In this document: positions 10,201-22,024 of the stretch, piece by piece
How the letters are laid out: each line of letters opens with the position of its first letter
Position numbering within the stretch: position 1 is the stretch's first letter
Source: Nicotiana tabacum
Taxonomy: Eukaryota; Streptophyta; Magnoliopsida; Solanales; Solanaceae
Assembly: GCF_000715075.1 (NCBI RefSeq)
Contig: NC_134095.1
Coordinates: 11,846,222 to 11,910,221, forward strand
Length of the DNA stretch: 64,000 nucleotides
Direction of reading: 5' to 3'
Made by a program: the position numbers and the translations under genes
Notes under the pieces: model-generated
The model's input: the letters and a program-made list of their open reading frames with translations, nothing else
What the model was told of the DNA's origin: nothing
Database searches by the model: none

Positions 10201-13200
10201 CTACCAAAGTGCATGGGACATCATCAAGTCAGACCTAATTGACACCTTGAACCACTTCCACCAGAATGGCAAGATGGTGAGATCTTGCAATGCCTCCTTC
10301 ATTGCTCTAATCCCTAAGAAAAAGGGAGCTGTGGAGCTAAGAGACTTTAGGTCAATAAGTCTAATAGGAAGTGTTTATAAAATAGCTGCAAAACTTCTGG
10401 CCGAAAGGTTGAAGAATGTAATATGGAAGCTCATTTCTGGACAGCAAAATGCCTTCATAAAAGGTAGACAGATCACTGATGCAGCTCTAGTTGCCAATGA
10501 AATCCTTGACTGGAAGCTCAAATCAGGGGAACCAGGTCTATTGTGCAAATTAGATATAGAGAAAGCTTTTGATCAGCTCAACTGGAACTTTCTCTTTATG
10601 ATGTTGAGGAAAATGGGATTCGACGACAAATGGATTAAATGGATGAAATTCTACACTAAAACTGTGAAATACTCTGTTCTGGTTAACTCAAGTCCAATTG
10701 GCTTCTTCTCTCCCCAAAAGGGACTTAGGCAGGGGGACCCTCTTTCCCCATTTCTCTTCATCATAGCCATGGAAGGTCTGAGTAACATGCTGAACAAAGC
10801 CAGGAACTTACAATGGTGCAAAGGATTTGAAGTTGGTATCAGTCCTAGGAACACTGTGTCTGTCTCCCATCTATTATATGGGACGATACCCTCATCTTTG
10901 GGACGATACCCTCATCTTTTGTGGGTCTGAAGAATCTCAAGTGTTACATCTAAATCTAACTTTGCTTATATTTGAAGCTCTTTCAGGTTTACACATCAAT
11001 ATGTTGAAGAGTGTCATTTACCCAGTAAATAATGTAACCAATCTAGAGGGCCTGGCTAACATACTATGCTGCAATAATGGTACCTTACCAACCACATACC
11101 TTGGGCTACCGCTTGGTGCCAAATTCAAGTCTACTGATATATGGAGTGGAGTTATAGGCAAAATTGAAAGAAGGCTAGCTAATTGGCAAATGCAATACCT
11201 TTCTATGGGAGGCAGACTCACACTCATCAACAGTGTCCTGGACAACCTACCCACCTACCTTATGTCCCTATTTCCCATCCCAGGAAAAGTGCTGAAGCAG
11301 ATTGATAAATACAGGAGGAACTTTCTTTGGGAAGGAAATAGCAAAAGCCACAAATTCCACCTGGTGAAATGGAAAAAAGTAACTCAACCTAAATCTCAAG
11401 GTGGTCTAGGTATTAGAGACCTCAGAATCCACAATAAGAGCATGCTTATGAAATGGTTGTGGAAATATTCTCAAGAGGATCAAGTCCTTTTGAAGGAGGT
11501 GGTGACTGCAAAGCATGGTACCAAGAATCATTGGTGTACTAATGTATCTACAACACCATTTAGAGTAGGCCCTTGGAAATATATCAGCAAGCTAGGGGAG
11601 GAATTTCACAACAACTGTAGGTTCAAGGTAGGCAATGGAGCAAATATCAAGTTCTGGGAAGATAGATGGTTGGGGGACTCCACACTACAAGTTGAATTTC
11701 CTGCCCTCTATTCAATATCCACTTGGAAAAACTCAACAATTTCAAATAACAGAGCCGATAACACATGGAACCCTCAATTCAGAAGAAACTTGCAAGACTG
11801 GGAGATACAGGATCTACTCAATCTATTGGAGAGGCTTGGGTCATTCCAAACCAACGACCAGGCACAAGACAGTCTCATTTGGGGTGATAGAGTAGATGGC
11901 AAATACTCTGTAAAGGCGGGTTATCTCTCCCTTTGTGATCAGAATGAAGTGGTAGTCAATCGGCCATGGAAGTTAATTTGGAGAACTAAGTTACCACCAA
12001 AGATGATTTGCTTTAGCTAGATAGCCTTATATGAAGCATGCCTCACCCAGGACAATCTCACTAGGAGAAACTTTCACATTGTCAACAGATGCTATATGTG
12101 CCAACAGGCTATTGAAACCAATAGACATCTTTTGTTACATTGTGCAACAGTTACTGACATATGGAACATGTTCATCTCAGCTTTTGGTCTCAAATGGGTT
12201 ATGCCTAAAAGTGTAAAAGATGCATTGATTAGCTGGAGTTCATGGAAGGTCAGAAAATCCATCAGGGAAGTTTGGAAGATGATCCTAGCTTGTATCTTCT
12301 GGTGTATATGGACTGAGAGAAACACAAGATGTTTTGAGGGCATTTCTACTCCAAATTACATACTTAAGGCTAGATGCTTAGCAAGTTTATGTAGCTGGAG
12401 TAACCTTTCACCTGTAAATTCCCCGGAAGCCTTTTTGGACTTTGTTAGCTCCTTAACTTTAGATTAGGCCTTTTGTAATAGAGCTAACAATGTTTTTTAC
12501 TGCACTGTACATTTTGCATCTTCTTGATGCCTTATATAAAATCCATTATCTTATCAAAAAAAAAATATAAATTTAGGAGGCATAAGATTGAAGCCTTAGG
12601 TGTGTTTTCCAATTTTCACATGTTTGGTTGGCCTAAATATTTTGGAAAACATTTTCCTCATGAGCTCATTTTCTTCGAATTGGAGGAAAATGACTTCCCT
12701 ACCAAAACGAGGAAAAACATTTTCCAAAATTCTCAACCTTCCCCACCCTATTCCGCTCCCCCCACCCCTCCAAACATAGCCACCGCCACTCCGGCCCTTA
12801 GACCCCAACCTACCATCCTCCCCTGCCCTTACCCATTTCGTCTCATATAGTGTTTTGCGTACATTATATATTTTTCAAAGATATTTTCTGCTACTTAACC
12901 AAACACTGGAAAATAAGAAAATCACTTATTTTCCAAGGAAAACATTTTTCAAGGAATACATATACATCTTCCTTCATACCAAACACCCTTAGTGGATTAT
13001 TTTTACAGAGAGATAGGAGTATGAAAAGTGATTTACTTGATGTTCAAAATGCATTCCGTGTAGTAAAGGGAAATGATATTTTCAACCCCCGAACTCATGT
13101 GGTTTGATTCTTTAGTGCATCAAGCAAATGAAGAACAATTAACTGAAGAATTAATTTGGAATAAGGGACAAGGAAGGTCTATATCAATACAATAAGATAA

Positions 13201-16200
13201 TCACCTAGTGTACCTCAGTCAAGCAAACCCCAAAAGTTTTCCAATATGCAGCAGTGTAATTAGTATCTTCTGAATATTGTTACTCACATAGTAAAATGGC
13301 TAAGATGTCAAATATTGTAATATATCGAAATGGAACATTTACCTGTCGATACAACGGAGATTGAAACTTAAAATCCACCAAAAAGTGAAGGTTACAAGAT
13401 CCTGGAATTGGTCCAGGGTTGAACTCCCAGATGTTAATCAAATGATCAAAAAGGCCAGTATCAGTAGCAGTTGTCTGCAACAATAAAAAAAAAATGAAAG
13501 AAAGGTGAATTAGATAATCCAGAATGGTCATTAGAGGTAAAACCATCCAGATTACTTGAACAAACGGATAGATACTCGTTGATGATACCTATATCCTAAA
13601 GTTTTAGAACCTAATTGATATGTCATGTACATTTAAATTCTTGTTTTAAAATATATAATAGAGGATAGTAACCTTTCATCCGAGAACCCCAAAAAGTAGA
13701 CCAAGTAACAAATCATTGTGACCCTCCCGCCACCTTAATTTAAATCCCTATCATCAACATGCTACTTACAAGACACCTGTTAATGGCATAAGAAGAATGA
13801 GCCATGGTTTTTTGGTGGATGCATGACCAGCCGTGTCCTCTTCTTTCGGTACTTTCCCCCAATATACACTCTGCCACTTGTTGAAAGTGTATAACGCCAA
13901 GACACAGATAGGAAAAGTTCCCAATTTTTTGCTCTTTTTTCTTGAAAATCTTGTTCAGATGTTAAAATTAATTATATGTGATATCAAGTCAGACTTCATA
14001 GTAATAATGAAGCCCTAAAAAAACCAAGGCCCAAATGCCAAAGAAACAACAAGCAGAGAAAGGGAAAATGACGCGCAGAAAGGAAGAGAAGCCATCTTGC
14101 CTCTAACCTACCTTTAAAATATGTAAAACTATGCTTAATCTTTCTGCTCTTATCAGTTCTATGTGTGCTTCTAGCATGCTCTTCTACACTTCTAATTATC
14201 TGTTTTGTATGATTCTTCGAGTTTTAATGTCTCATTTTTTATGAAGTAAGATGTTTTATTCAAAAGGCGTCAAGAAGATGCAAAGTTACAAAAGAACAAA
14301 AGTAGCATTGCAGCTAGCCCCTTTACACTGTCACTCTAGAACCAGGGAGCTAACAAAATCCATTGATGTCTCATTTTGTTAGCATACACTCTCCTTCATT
14401 CGCCATACAAATTGGGATTCTATCACCATACCGCATATTTTCTAAACAGTACATCAACAACAACAATAACTAAACCTCAATTCAAAACTAGCTGAGTCGC
14501 CCATATGAATCATCAATATCCCATCAGTTTCATTTGGGTTTTTTCCCCATTCCAGTACCCAATCTTAGTTTTGCAAGGCAAATTAGGGTTCTCTAAATCT
14601 CAAGGTATACATATGCTAGGTCTCCCTACACTGATCTACAATCTCTAACCAAAATAAAAGCTCCTGCCAAATACCGGGCCTAATCTAAGTTTACCAACAA
14701 TAACTAAACCTTGATCCAGCTGCTTGGAATCACACTAGTTAGAATCGCCTATATGGATAGTTTGCTATATCTGAATTGTTTCCAAAAGATTGCAAGTCCT
14801 TTTACAAAACTTCCTTACCTCATCTAAGCCATGAATTTGAAAAATAATGCTTTTTTATGAAAATAATGCCTTTTAAAATAGTAGTTGTCCCCAAAAAAGA
14901 TGTGGAATTCTGAAGTTGTAAATTTACTAGCTTTTACACTCTCCCCAATCAAAGTCCAACTTCTCAAGAATAAATTCAACGCCAGCTTTTTAGTTATGCT
15001 TTTCTCCTTCCATTGACACTCGTAGCTTCAATTAGAAGGCATATCTGCAAATGAACTAACTCTTGATTGGTACCCTCCACTCTAGTAATTGCATGATTTC
15101 AAGAATGGAGATACCATTGATCTTACTAAGATCCAGGTGATAACAATTCATGATGATACATAGAATAGTTATTGTAAGAAAAACAGTAACTAAAACATTT
15201 TAAAAGAAAGAACATCGAACTAGATTGAAAGAAATGCTTAACCACAATAAATTTAAAAATAATAATAAATATAGATTCATGGGTCAATGTTACCTTGATA
15301 TATTTTGGTTTGGTTAGTTCCACATGAGACACATAACTCTCAATGAGAAATTTGAAGCCAATTTCTAGCTCAGCATCAAAAGATCCATCTGGATGGCGTC
15401 TTAAAATCTCCGACCTTTGACACCAGGGGAGGAAATCTTCATACAAGTCAACAGCAGCAACCACAGCATATAACTGCTCTGGAGAGTAACTAATAATAAT
15501 GAAACAAGTTATCATTGCAAGTCCAATGACTTCTCTGATAGCGGTAGGGGATTGAAAGACAGTTTTGCGTTTCAGGACTTGAAATGAAGATAATTATCTA
15601 GAAGGAGTAATCAGCATGGATCTCTAGCAGATGAAAATCAAACCAAATTCGCTACCAAATTTCACAAAAGAAGAAGAGAGAAAACTGAGCACGCAGAGCG
15701 AATCATCAACTCTGCTGAAAATTTTACTTGCTGAAATGCCTACGTTTTCTTGTGTTTCATATAGTAAGTAGTAGTGAAAGTATGGAAGTTATCCTTTCCC
15801 TCCTGTAGCTCAAGAAAAATTTGAAAGCAAAGAGTGACTCTTCAACAGCCATACTCTTTTAACCATTAAAAAGTTTGAATAGTAAAAACATGCTGAGATC
15901 AAGTCCTACTCCCATAAAGTGCATCCTCATTAATTCTTAAGCAGGAGGAGTAAATTGCTGACTTAAGGAATTGGAAATAAATGGTTTTTAATTCGGTCTT
16001 CATTATTCTCTAACCAAAGACGTAAGTATGTTATTTTATTATGTTTCCTTTCACTACTTATCCGTCATGTAAATTACAGAAAATGGGGCCTTTCCTTCCC
16101 ACGTCTGTTACATCTCATTTGTTCTTTTACCTGTTTCCCATTAAATACCACCATTTACTTTCATTTCTTGTGAAATTGTGTGAATATAAAATTCTTATGC

Positions 16201-18488
16201 TCCCTTACTGTAATTGAGGGTAACAGACTTTTTTTTATAAGCATAATGTATTACCAAAGGGTAAGCGAATAACAATTGTACTTTCTGGACTATTCAGGAA
16301 ATAATTAATCACATGGGTCTCTTTTAAATAGCCTCCTCTAAGATGATTGCTCGTACAAAAATAGGTTAGGAGGGCAAGGCTTAGAGGTGGTCTGAATTGC
16401 TATTGGTACATGCGGGGCCGATCTAGGATGGCAAAAAACTTGGTTCTGCCCTTGAGAAAAATAATAAACAAAGGAGCAAGAAAACCTTTGGCCTATGTTG
16501 ACAAGGCATGTTTTCTAGACAATTGTAGCTACAACTTAAAATAATGTACTCTCCTGAGATCTCTCTTTATTCTTGAGAAGTCAGATGGTACAGGATTGTG
16601 GATCATCAAATGAGGACATTATTGATTGCACCAATAAACCAAAAAGGTGTGCTGGATATAAGAATTATGATAGTGGTTGAACAAACTGTGTCAAAGCTTC
16701 AAAGAATGTTTGTAGCCCTAAATATAGTTATCTAGACAGTTTGACGGAAAAGCAGAGCATACAACATACCAACATAAGCAGTCCCCCAACGAGTTCAATG
16801 ATATGCATCATCATCTAAATGTATCACAAGGATCATACTAGAGTTATACGACATTACTTACCTTTTTCCAATAAGGAGCTATACGACATTACCATACACA
16901 CGCTACTAGGCATAGCTATAGTACTAATAAACCTCAAAAACCCTAAAGTAACTTCTCGATTTGGTGTCAACACTAATTACAGGTTGTCCTTTTCTATGTT
17001 CAGTACAATTTTACAATGTAAAGATCACGCTTGGAACCTGGATGTGCTAATGACAAGAACAAAAATACATGGAATTGTTTTCCTCTCGTTTGGTAGCAGA
17101 AGAAAATACGAAGTAAAAAAAATTGGGAAAATGGTAGGATAAATAAGTTATGTCTTGAAGGGAATACTTTCTTTGGAGAAGGGTGAGAAGACAACAACAC
17201 CAACAATTATGCCTCAATCCCAAGCAAGTTGGGATTGGATACGTGAATCCTCACTGACCATGCCGCTCCACAATGTACTTGGAAAAAAAGTTTATCACAA
17301 AGTAATACTTCACTCTCTTCTTCCCTTTTCTTTCACTTTACCCAATTAGTACTCAGAAATTCTAAGAGTTGTATTTACCTTTTTATTCTTCTTTTCTTTC
17401 AATTCACCTTACATAATTGGTACTTAATCCCTTGATAATTGTACCGTTTACATTTATTCTTCCCTTTCCTTCTTTACTTTCCATTCACCTCTCATGAAAA
17501 TTGATACTTAAAGCTTAAGGGATTTACTTTTCTTCTTTACTCTCCTTATTTTTTCATTCACCTTACCTCACCTAATTGGTACTCAAAGTTTAGAAAGTTG
17601 TACCTTTACTTTTCTTCTTTTCCTTCCATTAACCTCAATTGGTACAAAACTTAAAGGTTGTATCTTTATTTCTTCCTTCATCCCACTTTTCTTTCCATGC
17701 ATTGATCTAGCCAATTAGCAGATGAAGTTAAATAATTGTAACTTCAGTTTTCCCTTTGTAGTAGTCCAGACTGAACATACAATCCCTTAGGTTTTGCCCA
17801 TGTTTATCGATTTATATCTATATGTATCTTACACATATTACTTATTTGCTCACCATCATATTTTTCTCAAAAATGGGAGAGAAGATTAAAAAAGGGGGAA
17901 ATGAAAAAAAATAAGTCACAAAACACAAACATTACATCAATAATAAAAAAATAAAAAAATAGTTCAAACTTTACATCTTCTAAAATAATTTTCACTTAGC
18001 ATTGGATGTATGTTCGTTCGTCACAATAAAAATCATCGTATTAACATAGCATATCTAAACACAACGAATGAACTAAGAACTCAAATTTATCATTCCATTC
18101 TACTAATACTAAAATAAATCATGATCGATAATCATAAAAGCTGCAAATTGTAATTAAGGACTTACCCCAAGACACGCCTCTCCTCGTGTATTTTGGATAA
18201 CATACTCCCCTCTTCCCCATCACCGCAGCCTAAAAATCCTCTGCTTTGAATTAAAGGCCCAATCCTATAAACTTCTCCCAACGATGATGACGAAGGCTTA
18301 ATGAGCTTGGTACCAGTATCATAACAACCCGGAGCAAGTGAAGGAACACCAGCAATGCCACTCAAGCATCGAACTTGAACATTATTCCCTAATCCCCAAC
18401 CCGAATTATCAACTCCCGTCCTTTTAAATATGTTCCGATACGTAACTAAACGCCTAATTGCCTTCGATGTTGAAACAAACGACGGCAT
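7209..18488 (-). CDS. COQ10: Coenzyme Q-binding protein COQ10, mitochondrial (4 exons)
   Basis: A START/polyketide-cyclase-fold protein that binds coenzyme Q at the mitochondrial inner membrane and supports its use in respiration. Exons on the minus strand are 18488-18166, 15489-15294, 13474-13343 and 7331-7209. All junctions are GT-AG, the joined frame is open, and 774 nt encode 257 residues, close to the usual plant length. Exon 1 gives a basic, serine-rich leader (MPSFVSTSKAIRRLVTYRN) typical of mitochondrial targeting, then GFLGCGDGEEG. Exon 2 carries the signature YSPEQLYAVVAAVDLYEDFL and FLPWCQRSEI. Exon 3 carries GLFDHLINIWEFNPGPIPG and FLVDFKFQSPLYRQ. Exon 4 carries MFFKEVVSRLVGSF and ends ENTYQQRV. 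No internal stop was seen. Intron 3 (7332-13342) is inflated to 6.0 kb by a LINE and a MITE. The family assignment rests on remembered family motifs; the exon structure is read directly. Confidence 0.9.
8430..8811 (-). repeat. Inverted copy of LINE 3' region
   Basis: Its reverse complement matches 11920-12300 with few differences and encodes the same zinc-binding segment (MCQQAIETNRHLLLHCATV). Unlike the forward copy it keeps a tryptophan codon where 12018-12020 has a TAG stop. The arms of about 380 bp are 3.1 kb apart and could pair in a COQ10 pre-mRNA. Confidence 0.85.
8432..12564 (+). mobile_element. L1-type LINE in COQ10 intron 3, with inverted 5' segment
   Basis: A non-LTR retrotransposon sits antisense to the host gene. 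It ends in a poly(A) run at 12556-12564. The target duplication atataaatttag is present at 8420-8431 and 12565-12576, which fixes both ends. Inside the duplications the element starts with an inverted copy (8432-8811) of its own 3' region, then reads forward from within the endonuclease domain (about 8815) to the 3' end. ORF1 and the first residues of ORF2 are absent, so it is 5'-truncated. Confidence 0.85.
8815..12467 (+). pseudogene. LINE ORF2 (endonuclease, reverse transcriptase, zf-RVT), broken
   Basis: Domains in order are: apurinic endonuclease (about 8850-9480; IVCIQETKID, VIGGDFNVC, FTWSRGENIYQASRIDRFL, SDHKPIML); reverse transcriptase (about 10130-10960; PGPDGFTMAFYQ, FIKGRQITDAALVANEI, CKLDIEKAFDQLNW, KGLRQGDPLSPFLF); and the zinc-binding C-terminus (about 11990-12300). 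There is no RNase H. Breaks are a TGA at 9843-9845, a 23-bp duplication at 10015-10060 that changes frame, a 20-bp duplication at 10880-10919 that disrupts the catalytic YxDD region, a TAG at 12018-12020, and an early frame change near 8840. The frame at 8847 opens at TTG, not at a true start. Confidence 0.85.
12599..12988. mobile_element. Tourist-like MITE in COQ10 intron 3
   Basis: A 390-bp noncoding segment is bounded by ggtgtgttttcc on the left and, as reverse complement, gggtgtttgg on the right. It is flanked by TTA at 12596-12598 and 12989-12991. The interior repeats ggaaaacattttcc in both orientations. The ends are imperfect, so the superfamily (PIF/Harbinger, from the 3-bp TTA duplication) is tentative. 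Confidence 0.5.
13475..15293. other. COQ10 intron 2 content
   Basis: Noncoding. Besides the small LINE tail at 14239-14365 it holds two short fragments beginning caacaa-taactaaacct (about 14457-14520 and 14694-14760) that resemble dispersed SINE-type repeats. Nothing else was recognised. Confidence 0.4.
14239..14365 (-). mobile_element. Severely 5'-truncated LINE tail
   Basis: A 127-bp insertion is flanked by the direct repeat atgtctcatttt at 14227-14238 and 14366-14377. Read on the minus strand it resembles the 3' end of the LINE at 8432-12564 (gcatcttcttgacgcc, then a gap, then an A-rich end). This marks a dead-on-arrival retroposition into intron 2. Confidence 0.6.
15490..18165. other. 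COQ10 intron 1 content
   Basis: Noncoding. A pyrimidine-rich tract at 17310-17760 contains several loose copies of ttcacctta-cct-attggtac spaced about 70-110 bp apart. A short SINE-like fragment (caacaacaccaacaattatgcc) lies near 17195. No gene was seen. Confidence 0.4.
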
Positions 18489-19374
18489 TGAAGAAGCAAT
18501 TATTAGAATTACAAAAATACTTTAAAAATTCCTTTTTTTGGTGCTTCTGATGGAATTAGAATCGAAGGCGGACACAATCGGATGCCCTCATAGAGAAACA
18601 ATATTGGAATTGCTGATAATGATAAATGAATTCTTGACCTAATCTGTGAAAATTAACATATAATTTAGCTGAGCAATAAACAATAGGAAAAAAAAAAGAA
18701 AAAAACTTGTAGGTGGAATGGGTAACGAACCCTAATTGAAGCAGAAGAAGAACGTACCAAACTGCGGATAATTCAGAAATTTAGGAGGAGAAACGAAGAA
18801 AGGGGAATGATTCAATGTGAATATAGAGATGCAGGCAGAAAACGAAATAGGAAGGTATTTAGTTAATTTATTTATACTTGTCCGTGACGCGATGGAAGCC
18901 TTCCCTTCCACCTGTGATTTTTCTCCTCTAGTTTTTTGGGACTCGTGTCCTTCTTTTAGGGGATTTTTCGATTTCTTAGTTTTTTATTTTCCTTCCTTCT
19001 TTTTTCCATTAAACAAGGCACTTATTCTTCGATTAGTTAATTTGGATATCCATTCAAAAGCTTGGTCAATTTGGGTTGCCTTAAAGAAAAAAGTATTGTT
19101 ACACAAAGAATCCGACCGAGTACATTGTTTAATTTTTTTAGTTGGTATATATATATATATAGTTCTTCTAAAAAGAATAGTTTTATTAAAAAAATAAACA
19201 AACAAATAAAAATATATTTAAAATTCATTTTCCATTGTAGCAATTGCATATACAAGTCCTTTCTAGAAACAGGAGAAGAGCATATTTTTAATGGAAGGAT
19301 AGAACTGAAATTGTCACGTCTGAAGAAATAAGATTGTTGATTAGTATCGCGGATAAAAATTAGCCAGCACGGTC
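18489..19374 (-). promoter_or_regulatory. 5' flank of COQ10 gene
   Basis: This is the presumed 5' untranslated region and promoter. No specific element could be fixed. A (ta)n run lies at 19147-19160. The short open frames here have no recognisable domain. Confidence 0.35.
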
Positions 19375-19377
19375 TAA

Positions 19378-19759
19378 TAGCCCGTTTGGCCAAGCTGCAA
19401 AAATCAGCTTATTTTGAGAAGTATTTTTTTTTTTCAAAAGTGTATTTCTCTAAAGTACTTTTGGTGAGAAGCAGTTTGTGTTTGGCTAATTAGTTTGAAA
19501 AGCACTTCTAAGTAGCAATTAGTGTTTGGTCAAGCTTTAAAAAACTGATTCTAAGTATATTTTTCTTAAAAGTGCTTTTCAAAAAAGTGCTTTTGGAGAG
19601 AAACTACTTTTTTCTGCTTCTCTAAAATTGCTTCTGCTTCTCCTCAAAAGCATTTTTTTCCTTCCCGAAGCTTGGCCAAACACCTCAAATTGAGGCCAAA
19701 AGTGCTTTTGGCAAAAAAAAAGCACTTTTGGCCGAAAATAAGCTTGGCCAAACAGGCTA
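19378..19759. mobile_element. MITE with 19-bp terminal inverted repeats
   Basis: A 382-bp noncoding element starts tagcccgtttggccaagct and ends agcttggccaaacaggcta; the ends match as inverted repeats with one mismatch. A TAA triplet flanks both sides (19375-19377 and 19760-19762), as expected of PIF/Harbinger-derived MITEs. Internal palindromes (ccaaaagtgcttttgg, aaaagtgcttttc) would let the single strand fold extensively. Confidence 0.75.
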
Positions 19760-19762
19760 TAA

Positions 19763-20778
19763 ATGAGGTTTAAACAAGGGTCCCCTTTTCTCAATAAAAG
19801 TTTAAACAAGAGTCGATACTTATTATTTTTTTAATGCCGAAAATAGATTTATATATTAAAAATTTTTACTAAATTTAAAAGTATAATGAGTTTAGTGCTA
19901 AGGATTTTAGCTCAAGTTAGTCAATTTTAAGTCTTGAATTCGCCTATGCTTGACAACCCATCCAAAGAATTAATACTAATACTCCCAGCTTTACCACGGC
20001 AAGAGCTATAAAAGAATGAAAGAAAAATCAATTTGACCTTTGGTTTCCAAAAATAAAAATGAAGAAAATATACAGACACAATCAATTTTTCCATAATAAA
20101 CCAAATATCAAACTGTCTTATAATTGAGCACGTCACCTAAATTCAACTTCATGTTTGGTAAATTTCGTTACAGAGTGAATAGATGCCTTTTTCCATTTTA
20201 ATTCTTTACATTGTGAAGAGCCCCTACGAAATGAAATTCATTTGGACATGATTGCCTATTACTTTTGAGTCTCTGGAAAGTTATAATTGTCCACTCAAGC
20301 GAAATATAGCGCAAACGCAGAGAAGGTATACAAGTTTTAAAATAATGTTATCACGTTCCTTAACTTTTAACTTAAATCTTAATCATATCTTAGAAATCTA
20401 AACAAACAATTTATCGGTCCCTTTCTGTAATATCATCTAACACTTCTTGCTCTCTATTGACTAGTTGGCAAACTAATTCAAAGTTGTAATGGAAAATTAA
20501 AATTGTTTAAGATTTGATATTTGCAAATTTATTTGATTCATATGTAATTAGGATCCATAGTCATATTAATATAGGAATAAGTTTTCATGTTTTTAGTAAA
20601 ATAAATTTTATACTATTATAAATAGAGGTATTGCTATGTTATTTTAAGTGTAGAAAAGTATGAAAGCCGTGAGAGATTTTTGAATAAATTATTTTCCTTT
20701 ATGACGTGCATTAGGCGAAGCTCAAACAATCAATAGTTAAAATAATTGAGAAAATGTATATCAACTACGTATAATAAA
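19763..20778. other. AT-rich intergenic sequence
   Basis: No gene, RNA or repeat boundary was recognised here. It ends at the target duplication of the next LINE. Confidence 0.4.
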
Positions 20779-21309
20779 GATTCAAATGTGGAGTGAGAGA
20801 AGCTCTACTTTCTCTCTAGTCCTCTTCATCTTCACCTTCTAAAAACTAATGCTACTAAAATTATGATTAATCTCTCACACTCCACCAATCAAACCTCAGA
20901 TTTCTCCAAAACCATCAGACATCCTTCAAAATCACAGAGACCATAATAATAAGGATGGTATAGGGATCTTTTCACAGCCTACCCCAATCTCTCCATCTCA
21001 TCAAAAGCCTACACCTTTCTTCAAGGATATGCTACTAGTGAATTCAGAGGAAATTCACATATCCATGCAGCAAGGGGAACCCTACACTCAACCCATACCA
21101 TAGGACTCCCCAATGGATGACTTAGAACTGGCTCACCCTCATACGCAAGATATGGATGCAATTAGTGAATAATTACAAATCAGCCTATTAATGGAAGATC
21201 TCCAATGCATCTATCATTCTTGGAAACATTCACTCATTCTTAAACTTATGAGTAAACGTATCCTCCATTACTACATAAAAAGAAAAAATATAAGAGATAC
21301 GAAAACCTA

Positions 21310-21653
21310 CTGAAAATTTCACACTCATGGATCTTGGAGCGGATTACTTTATAGTAAAATTTAACAAGAAAGAAAATATGAGTCGTGCCTTGAATAATGG
21401 TCCATGGTTCATCAATGGATTCTTCCTATCGGTCCAAAAATGGGAGCCTCAATTTGTGACAAGTGAATCCAAACAACTATATTCAGCGGTATGAATACGA
21501 TTACCTCAACTCTCAACAAAGTTTTATGATGGCGTTATATTACAAAAGATTGGAAATAAAATAGTCAAACTACTACGGATTGATGCATGCACATCATCAA
21601 CACTAAGAAGTCGATATGGAAGGTTATGTGTTGAAGTTCCGATGGATTCACCT
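21310..21653 (+). pseudogene. LINE ORF1, 5' part (DUF4283-like)
   Basis: Translation gives FTLMDLGADYFIVKF, then ALNNGPWFINGFFLSVQKW, the pattern of the DUF4283 domain in the RNA-binding ORF1 protein of plant L1 elements. A TGA at about 21496 stands where the family has tryptophan (SAV*IRLPQL). The frame then runs to the Copia insertion at 21653 and its continuation appears after 26666. Confidence 0.7.
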
Positions 21654-22009
21654 TGTTGAAGTTTGGCAAAATGCCAAAGTCCCACATTGGTTGGGAGTTA
21701 AGTTTGGGGGGGATTTTTCCCCTATAAAAGAAGGCCTAATGTTTAGGATTGAAAAACACCTCTCATTTGCCTTCTCATCTGTTTAAGGCATTTGTATCTT
21801 CTCTCTTTAGTATTATTTCACTTGTATTTTTGGAGTGGAATAAAATATTTGGTTGTGTCCGAGGAGTAGGCAAAATTAGCCGAACCTCGTAAATTCTGGT
21901 GTTCCCTTTATTATTGCTTTATTGTCTTATTTATTATTTGGTGGTTGTCATAATTTTTGGTATAGTAGTTGTGACTTATTCACACTCTATACATTTGGCT
22001 TCCGCAACA
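21654..22009 (+). repeat. 5' LTR of Copia element
   Basis: A 356-bp LTR bounded by tgttgaag and gcaaca. A likely TATA motif (tataaaag) is at 21723-21730. The copy at 26307-26661 is the same apart from one G in a homopolymer. Confidence 0.95.
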
Positions 22010-22011
22010 AT

Positions 22012-22024
22012 TGGTATCAGAGCC
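22012..22024 (+). promoter_or_regulatory. Primer-binding site (tRNA-iMet)
   Basis: tggtatcagagcc starts two bases after the 5' LTR. It is complementary to the 3' end of initiator tRNA-Met, the usual primer of Ty1/Copia elements. Confidence 0.85.

Noticed and set aside
17000..17349. Short frames in COQ10 intron 1
   Set aside because: They lie within a spliced intron and overlap SINE-like and pyrimidine-rich sequence.
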